Below, in pieces: positions 1-4,943 of a stretch of DNA of 5,709 bases. The translations under genes and the position numbers were made by a program. Location of the stretch: contig DASZHC010000053.1 of the NCBI GenBank assembly GCA_035938215.1, forward strand, positions 1 to 5,709, written 5' to 3'. Every line of letters begins with the position of its first letter. Position 1 is the stretch's first letter. Under the pieces are notes generated by a model. The model was not told the DNA's origin, made no database searches, and saw only the letters and a program-made list of their open reading frames with translations. The DNA is from DASZHC01 sp035938215. GTDB lineage: Bacteria > Verrucomicrobiota > Verrucomicrobiia > Chthoniobacterales > JAFAMB01.

Positions 1-351
1 AAGTGTCAACGCGTCCAGGCTCATCGCTTGGCGTTTCGCCATCCAATCTTTAATCGCCTTAACCTCGCCGTTATAGAGCGGGTGAGTCGTTGATTTGCCG
101 TTCTTGAGTCGCCTGACATGCACCACCTTACCTTTCATATCAACGTCTGAGAGTGTGAGGCTGCACGCTTCCGATACCCGCAAACCGTGGCGCACCATTA
201 AGAGCAGCAGGCAATAGTCGCGTTCCGGGTTTCGTGACAGGCTCTTGTTCTTGGCCGCCGCGAGGAACTTTGCTACTTCCTCCGGCATTAAATGTTCGCG
301 GGTTCGTGGGCGAGGGCGTCGTGATTCGTTGTTCGTCAATTCGTTGTTCAT
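1..351 (-). CDS. FimB/FimE-type tyrosine recombinase, N-terminal part (cut by window edge)
   Basis: This frame is open from an ATG at 351 to base 1, giving 117 residues with the C-terminus outside the window. Residues 22-110 read like the start of the short FimB/FimE recombinases. There is a helix beginning MPEEVAKFLAAAK, then RDYCLLLLM, then HGLRVSEACSLTLSDVD, which holds the first catalytic arginine (Arg58). Next comes a beta-hairpin RLKNGKSTTHPL with the expected active-site lysine (Lys83 or Lys86). The remaining catalytic residues (H-x-x-R, His/Trp, Tyr) should lie beyond the edge. Only about 20 residues precede the catalytic domain, so there seems to be no separate SAM-like DNA-binding domain, as in FimB. 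Family members cut and rejoin DNA at inverted or direct sites, causing inversion or integration. The start is secure: the next in-frame codon class upstream is a stop (400-402) with no start between. The first codons contain a 15-bp tandem repeat. Transcription follows brnTA on the same strand after a 101-base gap. Confidence 0.85.
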   Translation of the reverse strand, partial: MNNELTNNESRRPRPRTREHLMPEEVAKFLAAAKNKSLSRNPERDYCLLLLMVRHGLRVSEACSLTLSDVDMKGKVVHVRRLKNGKSTTHPLYNGEVKAIKDWMAKRQAMSLDALTL

Positions 352-399
352 TTTGTTGCAAGTTAGAAAACGGTGATGGCCAGCGAAGCGGCTTGCAGC

Positions 400-425
400 C
401 TACATCGTTTGATTAACGGATGTAG
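400..425. repeat. Inverted repeat upstream of the recombinase gene
   Basis: CTACATC (400-406) is mirrored by GATGTAG (419-425). With one bulged base (419) the pairing extends inward through CGTT/AACG, giving about a 10-bp stem and a 5-base loop. A smaller hairpin, GGCT/AGCC (390-400), abuts it. It lies between the end of brnA and the recombinase start. No T-run follows on the minus strand, so it is a poor rho-independent terminator. It may be a recombinase or regulator site, an mRNA structure, or chance. Confidence 0.5.
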
Positions 426-452
426 CAACATGCAACAGAATGGCCCAAATGT

Positions 453-776
453 TCACTGTATATGTCGCTTGAGGGAGTTCTGCCGATGTGCTCCAAACGT
501 TGCTGCTTTCGGCCTGCCGCAAGCTTCAAGTTTTTCGTTTAACCACAGCTTGATCAAAGATTGATACGGTACATCGCGCTTGTTGGCCTCTTGCTTAATT
601 CGCATCAAGGCTGCGCTGGAAAGCCTGATGCTAATAGATGTCGTGCTCGGCTTCAGATTCGGAAATACAGCGCGCTGCGCCTTGCTCCAATCAATATGAT
701 CAGCGGAATCTTCCTTTTCCCAAAAGGCCCGCTCCTCTTCCTCTGATCGCAGCGCAGGCTTACTTTTGCTTTTCAT
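453..776 (-). CDS. brnA: BrnA-type ribbon-helix-helix antitoxin (CopG-antitoxin family)
   Basis: This 107-residue protein has the layout of the CopG/BrnA antitoxins paired with BrnT toxins. An acidic N-terminal segment (about 11-40, with FWEKEDSADHIDW) probably contacts the toxin. A ribbon-helix-helix unit follows at about 45-84: strand TTSISIRL, helix 1 SSAALMRIKQEANKRD, the turn VPYQSLI and helix 2 KLWLNEKL. In this family the RHH dimer binds the operon's promoter and the N-terminal part neutralises the toxin. The C-terminal 20 residues (rich in Arg, Lys and His) are beyond the usual domain end and I cannot assign them. The ATG at 776 lies inside the end of brnT (17-base overlap), the normal toxin-first order, so translation is probably coupled. 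The Shine-Dalgarno match is weak. Confidence 0.82.
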   Translation of the reverse strand: MKSKSKPALRSEEEERAFWEKEDSADHIDWSKAQRAVFPNLKPSTTSISIRLSSAALMRIKQEANKRDVPYQSLIKLWLNEKLEACGRPKAATFGAHRQNSLKRHIQ

Positions 777-1053
777 AGATTTGTCGTTCTCGTCGCGACA
801 TGTCCCTGGCAGAGATGACGCGAATTTTTGTATTGGTTTGTCTGAGCGTAAATGTCACGTGCAGGAGTCGGCCGCGATCGGTGACTCCCAGCGCGTGCCC
901 CTGTGCGCTGTGGGCCGGATCGTCTGTAACGATCAATGGTTGATTAAAGAAAAGCTCTTCGGCCTCAAATTGGGCTACCTGATGAGCATCGACGCTTTTG
1001 CGCTCGTTCCCTTTATCCCACTCGAAGCCTGTGATTAATCCAAAATCAATCAA
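760..1053 (-). CDS. brnT: BrnT-type ribonuclease toxin (RelE-fold)
   Basis: This 97-residue protein matches the BrnT family, which has a RelE-like fold and cleaves RNA to halt growth until bound by BrnA. Visible family marks are the N-terminal GFEWDKGN (9-16), the segment HQVAQFEAEELFF (24-36), a strand GRLLHVTFTLR (61-71) and the C-terminal IRVISARDMSRRER (77-90) with basic residues typical of the RNA-binding and catalytic side. Length is normal. The only usable in-frame start is TTG at 1053; no ATG or GTG occurs near it and there is no clear Shine-Dalgarno, so toxin translation may be weak. The family's usual distance from start to FEWD (about 6-10 residues) agrees with this start. It is first in a two-gene operon with brnA, and a 9-bp-arm palindrome begins 7 bases upstream. 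Confidence 0.85.
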   Translation of the reverse strand: MIDFGLITGFEWDKGNERKSVDAHQVAQFEAEELFFNQPLIVTDDPAHSAQGHALGVTDRGRLLHVTFTLRQTNTKIRVISARDMSRRERQIYEKQK

Positions 1054-1059
1054 TCTACT

Positions 1060-1082
1060 ATGTATATTACGGCAATATACAT
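1060..1082 (-). promoter_or_regulatory. Palindromic operator candidate of brnTA
   Basis: ATGTATATT (1060-1068) and AATATACAT (1074-1082) are perfect inverted 9-bp arms around the 5-base centre ACGGC. The element ends 7 bases before the brnT start. RHH antitoxins normally bind palindromic sites overlapping their own promoter, so this is the obvious place for BrnA or the BrnT-BrnA complex to repress. The palindrome is seen directly; its role is inferred from family behaviour. Confidence 0.65.
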
Positions 1083-1092
1083 CTAGAGTAAA
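1064..1092 (-). promoter_or_regulatory. Possible sigma70-type promoter of brnTA
   Basis: Reading the minus strand, TTTACT (1092-1087) as -35 and TAATAT (1069-1064) as -10 are separated by 17 bases; each matches 4 of 6 consensus positions. The -10 sits inside the palindrome, which suits autorepression. It would start the transcript around 1057, giving a nearly leaderless brnT message. TATATT at 1079-1074 is a better -10 (5 of 6) but has no good -35. Confidence 0.4.
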
Positions 1093-1195
1093 ATGAAATG
1101 CATGATTTTCTCGCCTCCGATTGACTTAGGAGTTGCACCCTGCCACTCCACGATTCGAGTCTGTTCGACTAACTTCGTTGAGATCAACGACGGCA

Positions 1196-1726
1196 CTATC
1201 GGTCGAGTTTTTCCGCGACGGGCTCTATGTATTCTGCAGTCCCTTTTAATGCAATGATTGCGAGCGCTTCGTCGACACTCGGCCGGAATTCAAATTCTCG
1301 ATCAAAGATCTTCTCCCTCTGGTGGGAGAGCGTTTCAGCTGCCGCCTCATCTGCATGGACCAACTCCGCCTCGTTCATGATCACAACAACTTTCGCTCCT
1401 CGGATCTCGGTCAATCTTGAGACTGCCCCGAAGATGGTGCCGATGCGAAGGTTCTGATCCTTTCGTTCAATGTCATCGAGAACAACGATGGCATCCTTGA
1501 GAACTCGACTGGCGAGAAGACTTAGGAGCGCGTCAAAACCGGCACCTGCGACGCCACCCGCCAATGGAATCAGATTACTCGCGGGTTTTCCCAGCCATGC
1601 AAATTTCCTGGGTAATCTTTCCCATAGTGGTCGACCATCCTCCAGTTCAAGGCCGGATATGGCCAGAGATCTCTCGTCGGAAACAGTGGCAACGCCGGAC
1701 AGCGAGACGTAACTGAACGTCTTCAC
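1196..1726 (-). pseudogene. Internal fragment of a KAP-like P-loop NTPase
   Basis: The open frame encodes 176 residues from a GTG at 1726. It resembles the middle of a group of KAP-like P-loop ATPases: FSYVSLSGV (4-12), a long helical insert, a hydrophobic strand ending in acidic residues (AIVVLDDIERK, 79-89: Walker B with Asp84-Asp85), and a sensor-like strand KVVVIMNEAEL (112-122). Such proteins normally carry a Walker A loop (GxxxxGKT/S) some tens of residues before the FSYVSLSG-type segment. Here only nine more codons precede the GTG before a stop (1754-1756), and none form a P-loop. The C-terminus also stops early at 1196, without the long helical domain usual in the family. I therefore read it as a remnant broken at both ends. 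KAP-like ATPases often sit in defence or mobile regions, which fits the neighbours. A small intact protein is possible but could not bind ATP in the usual way. Confidence 0.6.
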
Positions 1727-1825
1727 GGGACGACTGGCACTTAAAAAGAATTGCTAAGCTCCAAGGAGCCGCAATCGAGCTTAATGGACCTTTACGCCGC
1801 TCTTCACGCGGATGCGCGGCGTTGT

Positions 1826-1851
1826 GGAATAGAAATGTGGAGTTCTGAACA
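1826..1851 (+). promoter_or_regulatory. Candidate AraC half-sites in copy A
   Basis: GGAATA (1826-1831) and TGAACA (1846-1851) start 20 bp apart in the same orientation, about two helical turns. The equivalent pair in copy B is GGAACA/AGAACA at the same spacing. AraC proteins have two helix-turn-helix motifs and typically bind such direct half-sites just upstream of -35. Spacing and conservation are seen; the link to the regulator at 3767-4714 is inference. Confidence 0.4.
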
Positions 1852-1858
1852 TTGATCG

Positions 1859-1873
1859 TCCACCTCATGTGGA
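1859..1873. promoter_or_regulatory. Small palindrome TCCAC-n5-GTGGA in copy A
   Basis: TCCAC (1859-1863) and GTGGA (1869-1873) form an inverted repeat that is kept in copy B while the centre has changed. A TTGATC that could act as -35 (1852-1857) ends one base before it, and the palindrome is centred in the 17-base stretch that would separate this from a weak -10-like TAAGGA. The arms are clear; whether it is an operator or promoter spacer element is unproved. Confidence 0.45.
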
Positions 1874-1958
1874 GTAAGGATACATCATTGAGCGAGTATG
1901 AAGAGATCTCGCCATGGAGAACGAAAACAAGACCAGCCTAAACTCGATATTTAACCAC

Positions 1959-1965
1959 AAAGGAG
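1959..1965 (+). promoter_or_regulatory. Shine-Dalgarno of the NmrA-like gene
   Basis: AAAGGAG lies 6 bases before the ATG at 1972. It fixes this start and shows that the host uses standard ribosome binding. Confidence 0.85.
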
Positions 1966-1971
1966 ATTCAG

Positions 1972-2862
1972 ATGAATAATTCAAGCAACCTGCTCGTATT
2001 GGGAGCAACAGGACAAGTAGGAAAACTCGTCGCCGCAAATTTAAAAAGGCGGCAAGCAAACCTCGCGGTGGGGACACGAAGGAAAGCGAATCTAAAAGAA
2101 CTCGCGGAGCAATTTGGGGCATCGCGGTATATTGATCTCGATGATCCGCGGATTTTCGATCAAGCATTGAAAGACATCACGGGCGTTTTTCTGATCAATG
2201 GTTACACGGTCGACATGCTTGTCCAAAGCAAAGCGCTGGTCGATGCGGCCAGACGCAACGGTGTAAAACATATCGTGCACCTGGGCGCGTTCACGGTGGA
2301 TCATGACGGCTACTCCACGGTCTTCGCCTGGCATCAGATGATCGAAGCGTATGTTCGTGACAGCGGCATTGCCTGGACGAATTTACATCCGAACATGTTC
2401 ATGCAGAACTTTCTGTCAGTGTGGTCGATCAAAGGCGGCTTGTACAATACGTACACCGCCAAAGCCGTTGGGTTTACTGCTTTGGAAGATGTGACAGAAG
2501 CGGCGGCCGTAATTCTCCTGGAAGGGCCGGAAAAGCACCATGGAAAGGACTATTGGTTTTCCGCAGATGTGCTGACCCCGAACCAGGTGGCCGAAACTCT
2601 CACGACCGCTACGGGTTATCAGTTCACGGCCACGGTTCGTGGCGCCGGAAGCTTCCAAAGCGATGCGGCACAGCCTGGCTCAGCTTACGAACTGGCCTAC
2701 GCCAAGGGAGGGCTCGAATTCTTCGACCAGGTCGATGACGGGCGAATGGCCTACATTGGAAGCATCAAGGACGATACCAAGCGACTCCTGGGGCGCGAGC
2801 CATTGTTGTTGAGGGATTGGGCGAAAATGCATGCCCATGAGTTAGTGGAGCGTGCGCGATAA
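1972..2862 (+). CDS. NmrA-like NAD(P)-binding protein (atypical SDR)
   Basis: The 296-residue product is an atypical short-chain dehydrogenase/reductase of the NmrA/NAD(P)H-binding type. The first strand and glycine loop are NLLVLGATGQVGKLV (6-20, GATGQVG at 11-17), and the second strand is followed by GTRRKANL (34-41), whose arginines suit the NADP 2'-phosphate. Strand 4 is GVFLINGY (71-78) and strand 5 is HIVHLGAF (100-107). The classical Tyr-x-x-x-Lys pair is not seen in its usual place, as expected for NmrA-like members, some of which are quinone or azo reductases and others redox sensors. The motif W-x-N-L-H-P-N-M-F-M-Q-N-F (135-147) is typical of this branch. No signal peptide, so it is cytoplasmic. 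It is the first gene of an operon with the reductase 41 bases downstream, behind repeat copy A. The substrate cannot be read from sequence. Confidence 0.88.
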   Translation: MNNSSNLLVLGATGQVGKLVAANLKRRQANLAVGTRRKANLKELAEQFGASRYIDLDDPRIFDQALKDITGVFLINGYTVDMLVQSKALVDAARRNGVKHIVHLGAFTVDHDGYSTVFAWHQMIEAYVRDSGIAWTNLHPNMFMQNFLSVWSIKGGLYNTYTAKAVGFTALEDVTEAAAVILLEGPEKHHGKDYWFSADVLTPNQVAETLTTATGYQFTATVRGAGSFQSDAAQPGSAYELAYAKGGLEFFDQVDDGRMAYIGSIKDDTKRLLGREPLLLRDWAKMHAHELVERAR

Positions 2863-2890
2863 CTTAGAGGCGCTCTTGGTCTCAATCAGG

Positions 2891-2898
2891 AAAAGGAG
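2891..2898 (+). promoter_or_regulatory. Shine-Dalgarno of the F420-reductase-like gene
   Basis: AAAAGGAG is 5 bases before the ATG at 2904, deciding that start within the short gap after the upstream gene. Confidence 0.85.
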
Positions 2899-2903
2899 AA
2901 TTT

Positions 2904-3653
2904 ATGAACATTGGCATTATCGGAACCGGACAAATTGGAGAAGTGATTATCAGAAAATTAAGGGGCGCAGGGCATCCCGTGAAATTGGCAAATTCACGGG
3001 GCCCCGAGTCACTAAAGGATCTCGCGGCGGACACGGGAGCGGTAGCTGTTTCCATTGAGCAGGTCGTTCAAGATGTCGATATCCTTTTTCTTGTCCTTCC
3101 TCAAAAGGCGTTTCCAGTGCTGCCCAAAGGGCTTCTAAATAGAGCAAGGAAAGAAACCATCGTCATTGATGTCGGCAACTATTATCCGTGGCGCGACGGG
3201 CGTATCGACGAGATAGAAAATGGACTTACGGAAAGTGCGTGGGTTGAGAAGCAGATTGGGAAGCCCGTCGTCAAGGTCCTCAACTCGATTATATATAAGG
3301 CATTTGCGGAGGCGGGACGCCCTACGGGAAGCAAAGACCGAGTCGCTCTTCCGATTTCTGGAGATGATCCCAGGGCAAAGCAAATCGTTGCTCAACTCAT
3401 TGATCGATTTGGATTTGATTCTGTTGACATCGGAACAATCGCTGAATCATGGCGGCAACAACCCGGATCTCCCATTTACTGCGTCAATCCGACGAAAGAA
3501 GAGCTTCAGCAGCGGTTAAAAAACGTCGATCGTTCTTCGCTGGTCACCAACCGAGAGAAGTCATCGGAGGCATTTTACGCCGTCGCGGATGCGGATTACC
3601 AAACGCAAGTGAACGCCATGCGCTCGGTGCATCATGAAAAAATGAAACCCTGA
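2904..3653 (+). CDS. NADPH-dependent F420 reductase-like oxidoreductase
   Basis: The 249-residue protein begins with a Rossmann fold, MNIGIIGTGQIGEVI, with GxGxxG at 7-12. The second strand KLANSRGPESL (27-37) has Ser31 and Arg32 placed to hold the NADP 2'-phosphate. The strand DILFLVLPQKAF (59-70) and the following IVIDVGNYYPWRDG (86-99) are typical of the F420-dependent-NADP-reductase family (PF03807 type). The C-terminal half (VVKVLNSI at 122-129, ALPISGDDPRAKQIV at 148-162, VDIGTIAES at 174-182) matches the usual domain that packs on the cofactor. Many bacteria without cofactor F420 carry such proteins, and the flavin or other partner of most is unknown, so the name indicates family only. 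It is the second gene of the operon, with its own strong ribosome site. It probably serves the same redox response as its neighbour. Confidence 0.85.
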   Translation: MNIGIIGTGQIGEVIIRKLRGAGHPVKLANSRGPESLKDLAADTGAVAVSIEQVVQDVDILFLVLPQKAFPVLPKGLLNRARKETIVIDVGNYYPWRDGRIDEIENGLTESAWVEKQIGKPVVKVLNSIIYKAFAEAGRPTGSKDRVALPISGDDPRAKQIVAQLIDRFGFDSVDIGTIAESWRQQPGSPIYCVNPTKEELQQRLKNVDRSSLVTNREKSSEAFYAVADADYQTQVNAMRSVHHEKMKP

Positions 3654-3709
3654 GATAGAACCGGCTTCAAGATCGGAGATCGGGTGGCAACCATACCTGG
3701 TTTCGCAAC

Positions 3710-3740
3710 CTCTCGTTCCGCTCGAGTTTGGAAACGAGAG
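3710..3740. terminator. Hairpin between convergent genes, possible shared terminator
   Basis: CTCTCGTT (3710-3717) pairs perfectly with AACGAGAG (3733-3740) around a 15-base loop; CC/GG inside the loop can extend it past one bulged base. It lies in the 113-base gap between the stop codons of the reductase and the AraC gene, the right place for a two-way terminator. No T-run follows on either strand, so it is not a classical rho-independent one. Confidence 0.4.
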
Positions 3741-3766
3741 TGGAGAAATCAATCGCCAACGTGTAT

Positions 3767-4714
3767 TTATGAAGTCGAGGAAAGCTCCAGGCGTTTTTCC
3801 CGGCGATACTGTCCGGGCGACTCCCCCATCACCCGCCGGAAAGCTTTTCCAAACGAGCTTTCCGAGTCGTAGCCGACGACGGATGCGATCTCGGCAAACC
3901 TCTTGGTTTTCGCCGATAACATGATCCCTGCGGCCCGCACCATTCGCCATTGGGTCAAATGATCCAACGGCGTCTCGCCGACCAGCTCCTTGAACCGCTC
4001 GGCAAATGCGGAGCGGGACATGGCGACGCTGCGAGCAAGCTCCACGACAGTCCACGTCCGTGATGGCTCTGCGTGCATCAGTCTAAGTGCTTCGCCGATT
4101 TGTTTGTCAGAGAGCGCCCGCAACCAATTTGGGTTGCCGGGTGGATAGGTAGCCTGAATGCACGCTCTCAAGGCCTGGATGAGAAGCACTTCTGCGAGGC
4201 GGTCGACGATCGCCGTTGCTCCCGGTAGATCCGCGGATGTCTCTGCGGCAATGAAATGGAGCGTTGATTGAAACCACGGGGACGCGCTCTGATCGCTCGC
4301 TCGCAATGAAATCACTGGCGCAAGGTGCTTGATCAGCAACTTGCTCTCCGGCAATTCAAAATTGAAGCATCCAGCGATCACCGAAACGGGAGGATTTTCC
4401 CCACCCTCAAAATTGAAAACCCGAGTGCGCCGGAACTCTTCTTCCGTGACGAATCGCTCAATCGGACGCAATGGGCGTTTCGGCTCACTCCGAAGCGAAT
4501 ACGGTCTGAGTGAGGGTAGCAGGACAAAGTCACCGCCCACCAGCGGCAGAAGCGGCTCCTTAGCCACCTGCAGGTAGCAGGAACCGCGAAGGATGATCAT
4601 AAAGATTCCTTTTCCTCCAGGAAACTGGAACCCAAATGGTGGAGCCAGCTCCAGCTTCCCGTAAATGTTGGTCCGTGTTCTCAGAAGAGACATTATTTCG
4701 GTAAGAACATCCAT
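3767..4714 (-). CDS. AraC-family transcriptional regulator with Cupin_6-type N-terminus
   Basis: The 315-residue protein has an N-terminal cupin-like sensor half (about 1-190, with GGDFVLLPSLRPYSL at 60-74) and a C-terminal AraC/XylS DNA-binding half. Helix-turn-helix 1 is near 223-243 (VVELARSVAMSRSAFAERF) and helix-turn-helix 2 near 273-293 (FAEIASVVGYDSESSFGKAF), followed by GESPGQYRREKR. I chose the ATG at 4714 because MDVLTEIMSLLRTRTNIYG is how this family usually begins; a TTG at 4759 would add 15 atypical residues that run into repeat copy B. RclR-like relatives sense oxidants with cysteines. This protein has only three (46, 116, 185) and none at the position of the early RclR cysteine, so another signal is likely. 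It converges on the SDR operon and diverges from the SnoaL-like gene, and both have the duplicated module upstream, so it is the obvious regulator of both. Confidence 0.9.
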   Translation of the reverse strand: MDVLTEIMSLLRTRTNIYGKLELAPPFGFQFPGGKGIFMIILRGSCYLQVAKEPLLPLVGGDFVLLPSLRPYSLRSEPKRPLRPIERFVTEEEFRRTRVFNFEGGENPPVSVIAGCFNFELPESKLLIKHLAPVISLRASDQSASPWFQSTLHFIAAETSADLPGATAIVDRLAEVLLIQALRACIQATYPPGNPNWLRALSDKQIGEALRLMHAEPSRTWTVVELARSVAMSRSAFAERFKELVGETPLDHLTQWRMVRAAGIMLSAKTKRFAEIASVVGYDSESSFGKAFRRVMGESPGQYRREKRLELSSTS

Positions 4715-4823
4715 ATTTGCTCGGCGGTGGCGGTTTGCGTGCAAGTGAAAGTAGCCCAAGGAGCGGTCACCATCGAGTTAAATTTACTCTTGCGCCGATT
4801 TATAGGGCGTGGCGCGGCGTTTT

Positions 4824-4849
4824 GGAACAGAAATGCGAATTCCAGAACA
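4824..4849 (+). promoter_or_regulatory. Candidate AraC half-sites in copy B
   Basis: GGAACA (4824-4829) and AGAACA (4844-4849) are direct repeats with starts 20 bp apart. They occupy the same place relative to the palindrome as in copy A. In this copy TTGGAA and TTCCAG also form an imperfect inverted repeat, which is less well kept in copy A; the direct reading is therefore preferred. Confidence 0.4.
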
Positions 4850-4856
4850 TTGCTCG

Positions 4857-4871
4857 TCCACATCTTGTGGA
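4857..4871. promoter_or_regulatory. Small palindrome TCCACA-TCT-TGTGGA in copy B
   Basis: The inverted repeat has perfect 6-bp arms (4857-4862, 4866-4871), one pair longer than in copy A. TTGCTC (4850-4855) and TATGGA (4873-4878) would be a -35 and a weak -10 (3 of 6) with 17 bases between, again with the palindrome centred in the spacer. Confidence 0.45.
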
Positions 4872-4943
4872 TTATGGAGACATTGTTGCGCGATTCATTT
4901 GACGCCTTTCTCTCACGCACATCAACCACCAAATAACCATCTC

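Larger units (their letters stand above)
1761..1895 (+). repeat. Duplicated regulatory module, copy A (upstream of SDR operon)
   Basis: This noncoding stretch matches 4756-4893. From 1774 to 1895 the two align without any gap (constant offset 2998) with 90 of 122 identical bases by hand count; positions 1814-1895 give 66 of 82. A further shared CCAAGGAGC lies at 1761-1769. Conserved blocks include GCGCGGCGTT, GGAAYAGAAATG, GAACATTG, TCGTCCAC and TGTGGA. It ends about 75 bases before the SDR start. The differences fall evenly on all three codon positions, so it is not conserved as protein. It is best read as a promoter/operator region shared with the other copy. Confidence 0.85.
4756..4893 (+). 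repeat. Duplicated regulatory module, copy B (AraC/SnoaL divergent region)
   Basis: This is the second copy of the sequence at 1761-1895, in the same orientation. It is gap-free from 4772 to 4893; between CCAAGGAGC and ATCGAG it is three bases longer than copy A. It fills most of the 229 bases between the AraC start and the SnoaL-like start, and ends about 50 bases before the latter. It could serve the SnoaL-like gene, the regulator itself (autoregulation), or both. Confidence 0.85.

Noticed and set aside
140..361. 73-codon minus-strand frame at the left edge
   Set aside because: The overlapping frame from ATG 351 carries the recombinase motifs and is open to the window edge; this one is its shadow.
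1086..1197. Possible frameshifted continuation of the KAP-like fragment on the minus strand
   Set aside because: An open frame exists for about 35 codons, but I see no KAP C-terminal motifs in it, so a frameshift cannot be supported.
1647..1868. Minus-strand 73-codon open frame over copy A, similar at protein level to the frame at 4693-4932
   Set aside because: The similarity comes from the DNA repeat; mismatches are spread evenly over codon phases, and each frame also overlaps a better gene (the KAP-like fragment or the AraC gene).
2092..2334. Antisense open frames across the SDR and reductase genes
   Set aside because: They have no family motifs or ribosome sites and lie wholly within well-supported genes.
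4715..4759. TTG start for the AraC regulator
   Set aside because: Family-like sequence begins at the ATG at 4714, and the added residues overlap repeat copy B.
1761..4893. The two repeats as ends of a transposon or composite element
   Set aside because: The enclosed genes include no transposase, the repeats are too diverged for a recent element, and no terminal inverted repeats or target duplications are visible.
4809..4943. 45-codon N-terminal extension of the SnoaL-like protein
   Set aside because: It lies in the noncoding repeat and would place the clear signal peptide internally.
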